A stretch of 64,000 nt of DNA from Protopterus annectens (GCF_019279795.1 NC_056733.1:1117183182-1117247181); one strand, 5' to 3'. Shown: positions 24,055-35,690, counted from the first letter of the stretch. Notes: generated by a model not told the origin, from the letters alone. Numbers and translations: made by a program.

Positions 24055-24950
24055 TTAATTACCATGCATTTTTATCTTAGCTTTTATTGGGGCATTATCT
24101 GAAATAGTTATTGGGTGTGTGTTGAAGCTTTCATGTAAATGCAAATGTTCTGGTGAAATAAAATTGGTGTCTAGTATAGCCCAGTCATTGTATCTTCGGG
24201 AATAATATGTTAAGTCTCTCCAATTTCCTTCTTCTGAATTCACAGCTTCCATACCAAACATTTTCATACATTTCTTCAGAAATCTACCCTCTTTTGTTAT
24301 AGATCCCCTTCTAGGTCCCCCTGTTACATCCTCACTATTGCAAATCAAGTCCCAGTCCCCACCTGTAAGACTAATCCCTGCTGAAAGCTTATTATTTTTC
24401 CCAACATTTTCTTAAGCTACGTAATGCCAGTTTTTGGTAGAATATAAATGCACACCAGCATAATTCTACTCTCTTGTCAGTAGCCAATTACTACCGTAAA
24501 TCTAACATTATTGTTTTTTTTTTTTTCTCTTACTATTGGAGCCCCTGTAGCAGTTAGTATGGTTACTCCCCTTTTCCTTTGTCCATGGTTGCTGTTGTTG
24601 TGTCTTTTGGCTTTTTCCCGGTTAGGGGTCGCCACAGCGGAACTCCGGTCCACTAATAATTGGCAGTAGATTTTTACGTGCCGAGTCGCCGGCCCTGACG
24701 CACAACCTTCAACGAAGGTACGCCCATTCACGTATGTCTCCACACAGAAGACACTCTATTCTGCTGAATATCCATCCTGAAATCCTTTCATTGTCAAATT
24801 CACATTGTCAGTTATTTCCAAATGTGTCTCCTGCAGCATTGCTGTTTGCATTCTGCATTTCTTAATATAATTCATTGCTGTTTCCTTTTTGTCTATACCT
24901 GTAATGCCATTTATGTTCCAAAATATTATGGATTGTGTAGCCATCATAAC
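24055..24950 (-). pseudogene. L1-like AP endonuclease domain, interrupted
   Basis: On the minus strand the ORF2 start is near 24944 (MATQSIIFWNINGITG), with the catalytic Asn in WNING and Glu in LQETHLEI. After the insertion at 24593-24755 the domain resumes with GQRKRGVTILTA. At 24348-24055 it ends with WRDLTYYSRRYNDWAILDTN and ITISDNAPIKAK, where the catalytic His of SDHAPI is Asn. The endonuclease would nick target DNA to prime reverse transcription and is inactive here. Confidence 0.78.
24593..24755 (-). repeat. Short interspersed repeat inserted in the L1 endonuclease
   Basis: About 160 bases, GC-richer than its host, containing GGGGTCGCCACAGCGGAACT, TTTTTACGTGCCGAGTCGCC and CCCTGACGCACAACC. 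Similar wording recurs in dispersed repeats of fish and amphibian genomes, but I cannot name the family with confidence. It separates the two halves of the endonuclease precisely. Exact ends are uncertain. Confidence 0.6.
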
Positions 24951-25934
24951 AAGCGATTGCTCCCACCTGTTATCCATGACAGATTTTTTGAATGTGTATT
25001 TACAGCTTCTGTGTTACATACATACACTGTTTGTCAGGCTGATCTTTTATACAGTTGTTTTTTCTCATTTTTCTTGAACTATAGACTTTTTGTTTTAATA
25101 ATACCCCTAAAAAAAAAACTAAATATATTTTCAAAACACCCCATTCCCTATTTACTTAGAACAAGCACACAAAAGTATATATATCTTCAACAAACAAAGT
25201 TATGAAGTTTAACTCCTCAGATGTGAACAACTACCCCAAATTGACAGCTTCACCTGCAGGCATTACCTAACCTAAAATTAAGGTTCCCTATGGTAAAGCA
25301 CACGCTACAGCCTGGATTCCCACTTACAATGATTGCTGTTTTTCCTCATCTCTGTTCACCTCCCAGATGTGAAAAACAGCTTGTATGCTTTCAGAAAGTA
25401 TCAACTTTTAGCCTGAAGAAAAAGTGCACTAGCTATTTTTAAATAAAACTAAATTGTACACTGTTTTAAGTGCACTAAAGTGTTAAGGGTGTTTGTGGAG
25501 GCTGTTTTCTCTTATTCGCTTCCCATAATTTCAGACTTTTATTTTTTCGCTGAACTGCTTGTCATTGTACCTTTAAATTTTGCATTTCCCTCCACAAAAA
25601 TGCTCAGAACTCTCAAGATTAATTGCTTCCACATACAGACATCTCATCTCCATGTAAAGTAGTCAGCAGTGAATCTTTTGTCAAATTTACTCAACAAAAT
25701 GTGCAGCTGCCTTCAGCTGTAGACATCTTGACTCCCACTGAATATTTGCTAATGGAACAAACAAGCCAATATCTTTCCAGTTATAAGAAACTTAGTATTT
25801 GTCTTGGCTTTCATCATTTTGTCTTATTTTTAAAGCCTTATTTGCTTACGTAAACACTTGTTTATAACTTAAGCAAGGGGCATTAATCTAGACATTCAGC
25901 CTTGTAAAAATAAGATAAAATATCCTAATTCCTG

Positions 25935-26395
25935 CTTTAATTCTTGCCTCGAATCCTTCATATATTTTCCAAATTAATTTTTTTATTGTATAAGGGAATG
26001 CAGAGTCTTCCATTGCCCTACTCATAAAATCCTAGCTTGCTTACTCTGTCATATGCTTTCTCTGTATCAAAACACACCAGCAACAACAGTATTTTCTTAC
26101 ATTCTGTTTCCCTGTGGATCATTATTGTTCTATTAATGTTGTCAAATATTTGCCCCTCCAGAAAACCACATAGATCCATATATCAGCTGCAAACTTCTTG
26201 ACTCCCACTGAGCATTTGTCAATGGAAAAAAGAAGCAAATATATTTCCAGATGTAAGAAATTTAGCATTTTTGTGGCTTTCATTGATATGTCTTATTTTT
26301 AAAGCATACTTACTTACAAAAAACATGTAATCAAAGGACATAAATCTTCATCTTTGTAAAAATAAGAGAAAATATCCTAATTCTACATATAATTT
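25935..26395 (-). mobile_element. Second L1-like fragment with a large internal deletion
   Basis: 26180-26392 repeats 25694-25930 (TTGACTCCCACTGA, TTTCCAG, CTTTGTAAAAATAAGA, AAATATCCTAATT) with scattered differences. 25985-26178 repeats the RT segment at 22965-23140 (TTCCATTGCCCT, CTCATAAAAT, TGTTCTATTAATGTTGTCAA). So a 5' segment is joined directly to an RT segment, leaving out about 2.5 kb present in the neighbouring copy. Confidence 0.68.
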
Positions 26396-27253
26396 TATCA
26401 CTGCACTTTTATACCCCACCCCACGCCAGCAGCCCAAGATCTCAGCATTTTAAGATTAAACTTGCTTTGTCCAGCATTTCTTCTGTTATTACACTGTAAA
26501 GCCTATATCTCTTTCAACTAAAAAGTACTTGTTTGCTTTAATATCTTTAACACGTGCAACAGTCACTGAAAACACTCCCCACATTTAAAGTAGCACTGAC
26601 TACGCACTACACAAAACTGCCTTACTATATGTAGCACGCAGTTTATATCATGACATGTTTTTTTTAGAAATACTAATAAGAGTAAGAATTGTATCTGATG
26701 TCAGTTTTCATTTTATCCTTGACCTAAGGGTTTGGGTCTGATATCAGAACTGACTTGGCTGTTACTACAGCTGGGGCAGGCCAAAAACTCGCGTGCTTCA
26801 CCTACCCACAGTCCTACTCTCCCGGTTACCTCAGATCTCGTTTGCTGCTTTTCTAGACAGACACCTTCGCCATAGCTCTTGAGCTAAGTAAATTCTTCTA
26901 ATATTTTTCCTCACATTTTTCTTTTTTTCTGTTAATATTGCATTGTAATTCCTGTATTTCTTTCTAAGTACTGTTTTATCACTAACTTTCTACACTGGTA
27001 GTTTTTGTGTATCTCCCTTTCTGTACATTTTGATATCCCTTGCACTGTCGTCATTGATAGTCCCTTTTCTGTACACTTCTGTATACCTTGTACTGTTATT
27101 GTTGATAGTCACTGTCATTTCTATTCTTACCTTTCCTTCCTTTACCTAAAAAAAAAAAAAAGACTTTCCTATTTAGTATCCTTTGACTGAGTGGTCTCTC
27201 CTCTCCTGTTTGGTATAAGTGTAGTGTGCGCATTTTGCCGGCGTTTTTTTGTT

Positions 27254-29670
27254 ATGGCTGAAAAACCCAAGGGTCCCTCTGGCTTCAAGAAATGCCAGAA
27301 GTGTGGCCATAAGATTCCACTCTCAGATTTGCACCTTTTATGTGTGTATTGTTTGGGTCCAGTTCATCTACAAGAAGATTGCAGTATTTGCCATAGTTTT
27401 AGTCACAGGGCCCTTATCAAAAGGAGAAATAAGTTAATCCTAAAAGGTTTGATTTCTTCCACCTTTAGAGAGGTCATATCTGCTCATGACAAAAGTAAAA
27501 CTGATGTTTCTTCTCCTTCCTCTTCATCCTCCTTGGAGAAGGCTAAAAAGAGAAGTCTTGTCGATACCATCATCTCCTTCGGCAGTGACACACAAAAAAC
27601 TTAGATCCTTGATTCCTAAAAGCTCTTCTGATTTGATCGATACCAGATCTAATGCTTCAGTACCAGAAAACTCATCAGCACCGACCATTTCTGCTGATTC
27701 TAAGGCTTTGACGCCAAAGTCTTCGATACGCCAACAACTTCAGTCTTCAGCTCAAGAAGTATTGCTTCCTGGTTCTTCCTCAACACCAACTACATCAGCA
27801 CAGAGTATTAGTACAGTAGAGCAAGACGTTTTGCCTATGACAATTTACTCCTCATCAATTGCTCCTTTTGTGGGTGAATTACCTGAAGTTTTTCTGCAAA
27901 GACCAAAATCACCCTCTCTAATGTCTGTCTGTTCCAACAAAAAGCCTTACAGAAGTCGACGTGGAGAGACTGTTGAATAAGATTCCGTGGGCGAGAGAAT
28001 ATACAAGACTCCCTTCGGCTCCAACCCCTATGGGTTTAGGAGCCGAACCTTCCTTTACCCCTTTAACTACTCCTCCTCCTCCTCTGAGGTATTAGGGTTT
28101 TTAGCTATGAGTTGTCGAGTGCCGACTGTATCAGTTCCAGAGATTCCTCTAACTTTGGAACCAGTTATTGCTCTGAATTCTTCAGTTCTTTCGGATCTGG
28201 AGACCTCCTGGAGCCGTATCTGCCCTGTCAGCTCTGAGGAGCCACGGTTGACTCTGAATTTTTTCAAAGCCATCCCTGCACCTTGGCGCCTCAGCATGTT
28301 TCAGTTTGGTTCTGGCTTCTGTCTCGGGGGCTGTCTTGTTGGAGTGGGGAGTGACCACGGTTCTGAGGCAGTCTCTGTTGGCTCTGGGCTCCCTTCCATC
28401 TTTGGGGGGGCCAGCCTTCGAGGCAGTGGAGATCCTTGGCTACTGCAGTCACTCAGATGGCGCATTCCACCTCTGAGCAAATACCTTCCTCACGCTCAGC
28501 AGTGAGTGCAGAATCCTCAGGAACCTCAGATATGGATTCTATCATCTTCTGGTATTTCATCAGACTACCCCCTGAGGAGGTTCCTCAGAAGAAGACGTGC
28601 AAGTGGAAACACTGAGATTCCCCACAAGAATTGATCATGGAAGACACTAATTTTGATGAAGGGAAAGGATCCCCAAGATCACCCCCTGATGTTGTCTCCT
28701 TTGGAGACATCCTAGAAATATTGAAACAGAGGGGTGATTGGAAGTGACAAAATACTTCCTTGGAGGCATCAGTTTATCTGCAGATTTTTGGTACTCGACT
28801 GTCTATCACTTGGGTGATTCTGCCTGCTGACAAGCTTATTCAGTTGATCTCTCATTAGGCGTAGAAGGTACTGGAAACTATTGAACCCATCCCCAAGAGA
28901 CCAGGCAAAATGTTATCCGCCCTTGTGGATAAACAATTCTGAGACAAAGGATTACTGGTAGATGTCCTGGTCATAGTGGCCACCACCAAAAAGGAACTAG
29001 CTGAGGAGAGTTCCTCTGTCCATCCACCCAACAGAGAGTCTCAGGTGATGGATAGATTTGGGAAACAAGTTTATGCTTCATTGACCTTTGCCTTAAGGTC
29101 TTTGAATTTCCTTGCATATTTTATGAGACTTCAAAAGGGATCTGATTAAGGAGCTGTGGGGATTCCCTGATAGGAGCTGTTACTGAAAGAGTCCAAGAAA
29201 AAGTTGCTTCCCAGTTGGCTACCCTGGAGTCTATGTCAAACTCATCCATGAGGCTCATGGGATGCAGCCAAAGAGAACACCAGAGTGGCGAGTTCAGGTG
29301 TAGCCATAAAGAGACTCATCTGGACACATCTGTGTGACTTTGCGGAGCCATTTAAGTCTTCATTCATCAATACATCCTTTGACATATTGTCTTTGTTTGG
29401 CCCAAAAGTTAGAAAAACTTTATCCAGGTGTGAGAAGTATGGTAAGACCCTTTCTGCTGTGGGCACTTGTTTTTCCACTCACCAAAAATCCTTTTCCGGG
29501 AATCAGACAAGCAGTGGAAAGATGTGGTTAAGAAAGCCCCTAGGGCCTTTCCAGGACACATGTCGAGCCAGTTTTCCCAGGGGTAGAGGGGGAAAGTAAA
29601 GTGGAAAACGCTGTCCACATGGCAGAGGTGGCCCACAGAACCAGGGCTTCAGGGACTCCTTCCTGGATAA
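27254..29670 (+). pseudogene. DIRS-D ORF1 (gag-like) pseudogene
   Basis: The best start is the ATG at 27254 (MAEKPKGPSGFKKCQKCGHK), since an upstream in-frame Met lacks counterparts in the other DIRS copies. The N terminus has the spacing C-x2-C-x9-H-x2-C-x2-C-x4-H-x4-C-x2-C (residues about 15-48), probably two zinc sites. A Ser/Pro-rich middle follows, with frameshifts at about 27500-27600, 27980 and 28505. The C-terminal region near 28970-29600 matches DIRS-B ORF1 (TKKELAE, VHPPNRESQ, LFGPKVRKTLSRCEKYGKTL, QTSSGKMWLRKP, PRGRGGK). The function is probably nucleic-acid binding and particle formation, by analogy with gag. Confidence 0.78.
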
Positions 29671-29699
29671 GTCCTTTCAGTGTTCCTGAAAAGAGGCCC

Positions 29700-30705
29700 A
29701 GTTGTCCTCCTCTGGAGGTAGCTGGGGGACACTTGTCCTTGCACCAAAATGCCTGGCTAAATATAACAACAGATTCTTAGGTGCAAAGGATTATTTCCAG
29801 AGGTTATACCATGCCCTTTTCTTTTCATCCCATGTATACAAAAATATCCCCGATGTTCCACCCAGTGAAAGTGAACCAGCAGTTCTAGAAATTCAAAAAC
29901 TACTAGAGAAAAGAGTCATCCAAGACATTCCACCAGACCGGAAAAAATCCAGAATTTACTCACGATTCTTTTTAGTGGCAAAAATGACAGGGGACTGGAG
30001 ACTGATTTTGGATCTCAGTGTATTGAACAAATCAGTTCAACAAACAAAATTCTGGATGGTCACGGTACAGTTCATTCTTCCTTTTTTGGAAAAGGATGAC
30101 TGGATGTGCTCGACAGCTCTTCAGGATGCATATTATCATATAAAAATGGACATATTATCATATAAAAATGAACAAGAGCTCCGGAATTTTCCTCCATTTC
30201 TGGCTAGGAGGCAGTCATTACCAATTCAGGGTACTGCCTTTTGGTCTCACCACAGCCCCCAGGGTGTTTACCAAATGTATGGCAGTAGTAGCAGCTCACT
30301 TGAGACTGCAAGGATTCCGTGTGTTTCCGTAATTGGACAAGTGGGTCATTTCCGGTCTGACCAGGCATCAATTGATAAAAGCAAAGGATTATGTTCTCCA
30401 GACTTGTACATACATGGGAATAACTATAAATTATGAAAAATCTCAACTGACTCCAGCTCAGAGTTTAGAGCTCATAGGGGCAATACTAAATATGACAACA
30501 ATTGCAGCATCCCTTCCTCCCGTGAGATTTCAGAAAATCAGAACACAGGTTCAAAAAATAATCCACAGCAAGAAAGTACCCACTCGTCTGATTTTACAGG
30601 CTCTATGTTTTATGGCAGCAGCAGTAACTCTAGTTCCCCTAGCAAGATATCACATGAGAATTCTACAGTGGCTGCTTGACTCTCAATGGGCAATGCTATA
30701 CTAAC
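29700..30705 (+). pseudogene. DIRS-D reverse transcriptase pseudogene
   Basis: KSRIYSRFFLVAKMTGDWRL and LDLSVLNKSV are the RT finger motifs. CSTALQDAYYHIK carries Ala where related copies have the first catalytic Asp (DIRS-B CSIDLQDAYYHIK). A 22-bp tandem duplication (30129-30150 and 30151-30172) lies just after it. In another frame TAPRVFTKCMAVV follows. The YLDDWL active site has become stop-LDKW (30330-30341). The thumb region (30333-30704) is open and ends LPLARYH-type sequence (VPLARYHMRILQWLLDSQW). It is clearly dead. Confidence 0.85.
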
Positions 30706-30769
30706 CCATATCGGACCATATTTTGATCACCAGTTATTGCAGAAAAGATCTAGCTTGGTGGATGCATTC

Positions 30770-31460
30770 CAGATAAATTCTCCTGGGCCGCCTCTTTATC
30801 TTTCATGGATCCAAGGCCATAGTGACCATGGATGCCTCCCAGATTGGGGGTGGGGGTCATTTTCTGGGAAAAACTGTCCAAGGCACTTGGTTCCCCTTAG
30901 AGGCCAACTTGCACATCAGTGTTCTGTAGCTAAGACCTGTGCTTTTAGCATTGCAAGCCTTTCAAACTGCTCTTCCTGTAGGAATAATTGCGATTCAGAC
31001 AGACAATATGTCAGTAGTTTGGTACATCAGCAAACAGGGAGGAATCAAATCTTACCCCCTTTGTCGAGAAGCACTCAGAGTGTGGCAGTGGGCTATCTTT
31101 TCCAACTGTTTTCTCATAGCAATGCATATTCTGGGGAGTTCCAGTGTAATAGCAGACAAACTGAGCAGATGTATTCTCCTGCCTCACGAATAGTCTCTCA
31201 GTACAAAAGTGGGGCCAGCCTTGCTGTGACCTGTTTGCCTCTCCCCTAAACAACAAGTGGAGCAACTACTTTGCCCTGATCCCCACTCCAGGGAAGTCAC
31301 CAAGAGATGCTGTTCTCCATACTCAGCCCTCCGGACTCCCATCAATATGCCTTTCATTCAATATCTGTAATCCCAACATTTTTGCAGAAAGCACTCAGGC
31401 TGAAGAGCAAAGTAATCCTCATTGCACCTTATTGGCTTCGACATAATATGGTTCCTCTTT
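30770..31460 (+). pseudogene. DIRS-D RNase H and methyltransferase-like region
   Basis: The RNase H frame has an Asp-containing TMDAS start near 30820 and a stop (TAG 30927-30929) exactly where the catalytic Glu of HINVLEMRAV is expected. It then continues with IAIQTDNMSVVWYISKQGGI, SYPLCREALRVWQWA and SSVIADKLSR at 30939-31193. Downstream, DLFASP-like wording is degraded, but ALRLKSKVILIAPYWLRHNM at about 31385-31450 matches the methyltransferase-like region of DIRS-B. Assignment of that second region rests on similarity to the other copies. Confidence 0.75.
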
Positions 31461-31589
31461 CTTTGGCCTTATCTGATTCAATGACCTTGGACTCTGGACC
31501 CGGCTCAAGTCCTTCTGTCCCATCCAGAGGGATTAGTTCATCCAAACATTGTGAACTTCAAGCTGACAACATGGTTCCTCCAGTTCCAT

Positions 31590-32145
31590 TAGTTGCCAGC
31601 CAAGTTAACCTTTCTTCCCCGGTGCGTCAAATTCTCCTAGCGTCTCATAAGCCTTCTACCCATAAATTCCATGCTAGTAAATGGAAGAGATTTACTGTTT
31701 GGGCTCATGAAAGGGATATTGACCCGTTTTCTGCATCTATTGATAGTATTTTAGATTTCTTAGCCTCTCTTTTCAATACGGGAGCTTCCCTGTCTGCCAT
31801 TAAAATTCAACTAGCAACTATTTCAGATTTCCATAATGGTTTGGAAGAACATTTCTTGGCTTTTCATAAACTGTGTAAGTCCTTTTTAAAAGGAACATTA
31901 TTGTTAAAACCCCCTTTTAAGGATCCTACTCCACAGTGGGATCTAAATCTAGCATTAAAAATCATTGTACATTCCCCCTTTAAACCATCTGCAGACTGTG
32001 ATCTAAAGTATTTATCATGGAAAACTATTTTTGGTGGTAGTAACCTCTGACAGAAGGATTTCAGAAATGTAAGCCTTATGTAGACCACCTTACCTGATTT
32101 TTCACAGACTCCAGTTCAAGTCCAAGGTACTTCTGATTCTTCTAG
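31590..32145 (+). pseudogene. DIRS-D tyrosine recombinase, N-terminal half
   Basis: VRQILLASHKPSTHKFHASK, RFTVWAHERDIDPFSASIDS, ILDFLASLFNTGASLSAIKI and FLKGTLLLKPPFKDPTPQWD match the recombinase N-terminal domain of DIRS-B. LKYLSWKTIFGG starts the catalytic domain. The next segment keeps S-x-R-R-x-S-E (about 32045-32070), the first catalytic Arg region, in a shifted frame. The H-x-x-R and Tyr parts are missing because the element is cut at about 32145. In an intact DIRS it integrates a circular DNA intermediate. Confidence 0.8.
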
Positions 32146-32159
32146 TCAACTCCTGTGTT

Positions 32160-33210
32160 ATTTTTTGTTTGTTTGTTTGTTTTTTATGTCTCTCAAGCAT
32201 TTCCTTTGGGACACTGGAAAAGGTTTGTCTGATAAAGTCTCTCTATGAACTTTACTGCCAGAAGAATGAGATACAGAGTCCCCTTCTGCTTGCTGGATTA
32301 TGTTTTGTTGGATAAACTTTGTTTATTTCCCCCTTAGTTTGTTCTGCATCAAAAATGTCTGACTCTCCAGGAATAATACTCTGAAGACAGCTAGATGCAG
32401 CAGCTTGAATCTTACACCTGCCTTTTAGATATTCCCTGATTGTTGGGATAAATTTGCTTCTCTTTTGCCAGGTGCACAATGAATAATCATTTTCTATGAG
32501 CACCCTGCTTTCTCCAATTTTTAGTACTTTACTCTTCTACCACAGATTTTTTAGGATTAACTCTTTCTGTTGGTATCATTGCTTCTTTATTATTGTAGGC
32601 CTTGGCTGCTTTCTCATGACCAGGTTTGGACCACAGACTCTATGTTCCCTGTCAGTTAACAAATCCTGGTGTGGAATACCAGTCCAGTTACTTATTTGTG
32701 CTTTCATAAAATTAATAAAGTCTGTTCCTTCCAGTTTCCCTGGTATAGCAGAAAATCTCAGTTTTTTTCTCTGTGCTCTGTTTTCTGTTTTTTTAAACAG
32801 ACCTTCTTGAGAAGTCTCATACTCAGTCAGCTTTTTCTTCATTTCAGTTTATGATTTTTACAGTTTTATCAGATCATCTGAACATCTAGTTAAAGCTTCT
32901 TGTATTATTTGAGTAGATGTATCAGTGGTTCATTTATTTTAATCACCTCTGAGTACATTCGATTTATTTTTTCTTCTAAATTTCTGGAAGCCATCTCTTC
33001 AACCAAAGCTGAAGCTTCAACTGCTTTTTGCTGAACAGTCGTAGAATCATTCCCAGACAGTGTGTTCTTTTCACCTTTTCTGGTTCATTTTCTTTCAGGT
33101 CCACTAAATCTCTTCTTTGAGGGCACCCAGGCAGTGTACTTACAGCCAGTAATTGTGGGCTGAGGTTGAGCTTTAATCAGTGTTGAGCAATTTTAGAAGT
33201 CATTTTCTTT
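32160..33210 (-). pseudogene. L1-like ORF1 fragment with A-rich tail
   Basis: On the minus strand, 32842-32576 encodes a coiled-coil end followed by LRFSAIPGKLEGTDFINFMK and HRVCGPNLVMRKQPRP, the central RNA-binding domain of L1 ORF1p. 32503-32252 encodes KFIPTIREYLKGRCKIQAAA, the C-terminal domain. Upstream pieces (SPQLLAVSTLPGCPQRRDLV) lie at about 33160-33100. Directly after ORF1 there is no ORF2; instead the minus strand reads an A-rich (AAAC)n tract at 32188-32158. The copy abuts the broken recombinase of DIRS-D, so it probably inserted there. Confidence 0.72.
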
Positions 33211-33589
33211 CATCCATTTTAATACTTCTCTGACCTGTACTCTCTACCACACAGATGCATTGCCTGCCTATATACCTCCTAACTGTGCCTTTCAACAGTA
33301 CTCGCACAATCACTTCCAAGTTTCTAAAACTTGAAACTTACTAAATTATTATACTGCCTGACCACATGCTAAACTGTTATACCATCTAACCAAACATTAG
33401 TACAGCTTACAAACATACCTATTGCAAAATATTCCTATCACTTTAGACAGGATTAAAGACCTCCTTAGTAGAGTGTATTATGTATACTATAAATTATTAT
33501 TCTTATGTGATATTAATATAATCCCAAGACAAATAACTACAAGTAGCTTTTCATCCTTCTTTATAATTCCTCCTGCTAGCAACATATGG

Positions 33590-34170
33590 GACAGTATTAG
33601 AAGTCTGGCTTACTCTGGAAGCACCTCATGTTATGCTATGTTGCCATTTCAGAAACTTGGGCAAGGGATTATTTTTGCCCTTAACACTACGTCTGCACCA
33701 GTTACTATATAGTAACAGGCAATAGATCTGCTAGAAGTACTGAACTGGGCTCAGTGCTCCTTGTTAAAGAACAGTCTAACCTCCAAATCATGGAACAAAA
33801 GTCAGGAAGTAGTGTAGTTGCAAGAGGTCCAAACTGGATTACAGCTCATATTAGGCTGGGAGACCATACATGCCTTCATGTAGGTGCTATATGTCTCCCC
33901 TCTTCTTCTACAGCGATATTGCAACAATCCTCACTTAACACATTCCCTCAAGGATTTTATAAGAATTGTATTATCTTAGGAGATTGAAACTTTAATTCCA
34001 CAGAACCAGATAAGTCACAGAATAACAAAATGCAGTACTACTACAGCCTAGAACAGCTAATACAAGAACCTGTAATGAAAAAAAAAAACTTTCATTGCTA
34101 TACCAAAGGTGAACTCATTAAACCAAACTTAAAAGAAACATCAATCATAGTCACAAGACTAAACATAAAA
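33590..34170 (+). pseudogene. LINE endonuclease fragment
   Basis: ITAHIRLGDHTCLHVGAICL, PSSSTAILQQSSLNTFPQGF and KNCIILGD (33830-33987) are the middle of an AP-type endonuclease of CR1/L2-like LINEs. The catalytic GDWN motif has TGA for Trp. Further downstream LEQLIQEPVMK (about 34050-34090) fits the L-x-Q-L-I-x-x-P-T segment. Upstream, WDSIRSLAYSGSTSCYAM fits the same domain. No RT follows; flanks are AT-rich unassigned DNA. Confidence 0.6.
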
Positions 34171-34467
34171 TAATTTAATCATATTTTGAGGTCTTTCATA
34201 CAACGATTTCAAATGAATTTTATCTGAAAAAACAGAAGACTGTACTACACTCATTTAACTACAGTTATGTAACTGTGACATGATCAAAGTTATTAAACCA
34301 TTCTACTACACGCACATAAATTTACAAAAATATATATAATATGAATAATACAATTTCCTATCTGGAAGAGACTTCAGATAGCATTTTATATTGATACTTC
34401 CATTTAAACCTGCAAAAATACTTGCACTTATTTTACATACAGTCTTTCAAGTACGATTGATATTTCT
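34171..34467. other. No recognisable feature
   Basis: AT-rich spacer between the LINE endonuclease fragment and the SINE. Confidence 0.4.
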
Positions 34468-34476
34468 GTGATGCAA

Positions 34477-34733
34477 TGGTGCAGCAGTTTGCATTGTTGC
34501 CTCACAGCAAGAGGTTCTCCGGTTCGATTCTCAACTGGGGTGTCTTCTGTGTGGAGTCTGCATGTCCTCCCTGCATTTGTGTGGGTTTTTCCCAGGTGCT
34601 TTGGTTTCCTCCCACATTACAAAGACATGCGTCTGGAGGGTTTCTCCCCGGGCCTCTGCTGAAAATTGGCTCGTTCCAAGTCAGACTTTCCAAGTAAACA
34701 AATGATAAATAAATTTAGTTTAAGTAATGCAAG
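34477..34733 (+). mobile_element. tRNA-derived SINE with L2-type 3' tail
   Basis: A box TGGTGCAGCAG at 34477-34487 and B box GGTTCGATTCT at 34521-34531 match the RNA polymerase III promoter consensus, spaced as in tRNA genes. A body with CTGTGTGGAGTCTGCATGTC follows. The tail (34641-34716) has TTTCTCCCCGGGCCTCTGCTG, CCAAGTCAGACTTT and AAATAAAT, shared with the L2-like LINE at 40940-41040 reversed. Flanks GTGATGCAA (34468-34476) and GTAATGCAA (34734-34742) look like a target duplication with one mismatch. The shared tail suggests mobilisation by that LINE family. Confidence 0.82.
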
Positions 34734-34742
34734 AATCTACAA

Positions 34743-35690
34743 GGTCCAGCCGTAACACTGGAAACCACTCTACCCTAGACTTCAAAGATGGCTGCACATT
34801 AAAGGATAACTGCACCCACAGACTCAAAAAACATGTTTATTATTTTATCATGGTTTGATGTTTCCTACATTTTAACCCCACTGTGGGACTATTTACAGGT
34901 TTTTGAATATTTTTATATGTAATGATCCTGATTGTTTAGTCTGCCTCTAGGTATCCCACAATGCAGTACTTGTCTGTAAAAAATGACTTCGCGCAGGCTT
35001 CTTCCTAAAGCTCATGTCACTACATTGATTTTATATGCATACAGTGCGTCTTTCACTCAGTTAGTTTTATGTAGCATTTCATGTCGTTCAATGACTGCTT
35101 AAAGCACAAACAGTGCAAATGCCACAGAACAGTCTTTAAACAAGTGCTTTTTACTGCTGCTTCTTTTTAGAATGGCTAAATTGCAGTCTTTTGTGAAGCC
35201 TGAATTGTACTACTTTAACTCATCTCCCATCCCCCTTCATGCGTAACTTCCCTGGTTGTCAAAATGCTAAGAGTAATGTGAGCTGTTACCTGCTGTGATT
35301 GATGGCTCATAGCAGGAGACTTGACTCATGTACTGTTTCCTTGTTCTAGCTTTTACTTTCTGTATGGGTAAGGAAGGACCAGAGAGCTGTGACATTACAG
35401 TGTAGGTAGGTTTTTAGGATAGTAGTGGTGATGTAAGTTTGGGGAGGGAATTGGCCTGAAAACTAGCTGTATTCATTGGCCTTTATGACATTAGTGAATT
35501 GAAGACTGCAGCAAGCTTTTCCAAGTTGGGATTTTTTGAAAGTGAAACCACCACAGTATGATAAGGTACTGTTCTAGTGGAGAGAGACAGTCGATTTAAA
35601 ATATTTTAAATGCTGTATTGCTGTTTATTCATAGCAGGAACTGTAAAGAGGGAGAAAAAGGACAGAGACGTTGAGTATTTAATAATATAA
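34743..35690. other. No recognisable gene or element
   Basis: AT-rich DNA without a motif I can assign. Confidence 0.4.

Larger units (their letters stand above)
20400..25930 (-). mobile_element. L1-like LINE, minus strand, degraded
   Basis: Reading from right to left there is a 5' region (25930-24980), an endonuclease (about 24944-24055, split by a small insertion), the start of RT (23404-23219), RT core motifs (about 22870-22735) and the post-RT region (about 22270-22205). Motifs and their order are those of L1/Tx1-like ORF2. The 3' limit is uncertain. The pyrimidine-rich part to 20400, with its repeated motif, is included as a probable 3' UTR. Confidence 0.72.
26740..32150 (+). mobile_element. 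DIRS-like tyrosine-recombinase retrotransposon (DIRS-D), degraded and 3'-truncated
   Basis: Contains, in order, a 5' region sharing CAGATCTCGTTTG with the terminal repeat of DIRS-B, a gag-like ORF1, RT, RNase H, a methyltransferase-like region and the first half of a tyrosine recombinase. This is the standard order for vertebrate DIRS elements. Sequence identity to DIRS-B is clear at protein level but there are many stops. The recombinase breaks off near 32140, where an L1 fragment with an A-rich tail begins, so the 3' inverted repeat and internal complementary region are absent. Confidence 0.85.

Noticed and set aside
24477-24743. 88-codon minus-strand frame as a gene
   Set aside because: It joins L1 endonuclease sequence with the inserted repeat and is not a gene.
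34477-34550. Stand-alone tRNA gene
   Set aside because: A and B boxes are good, but the sequence lacks a tRNA fold downstream and is followed by a SINE body and LINE-type tail.
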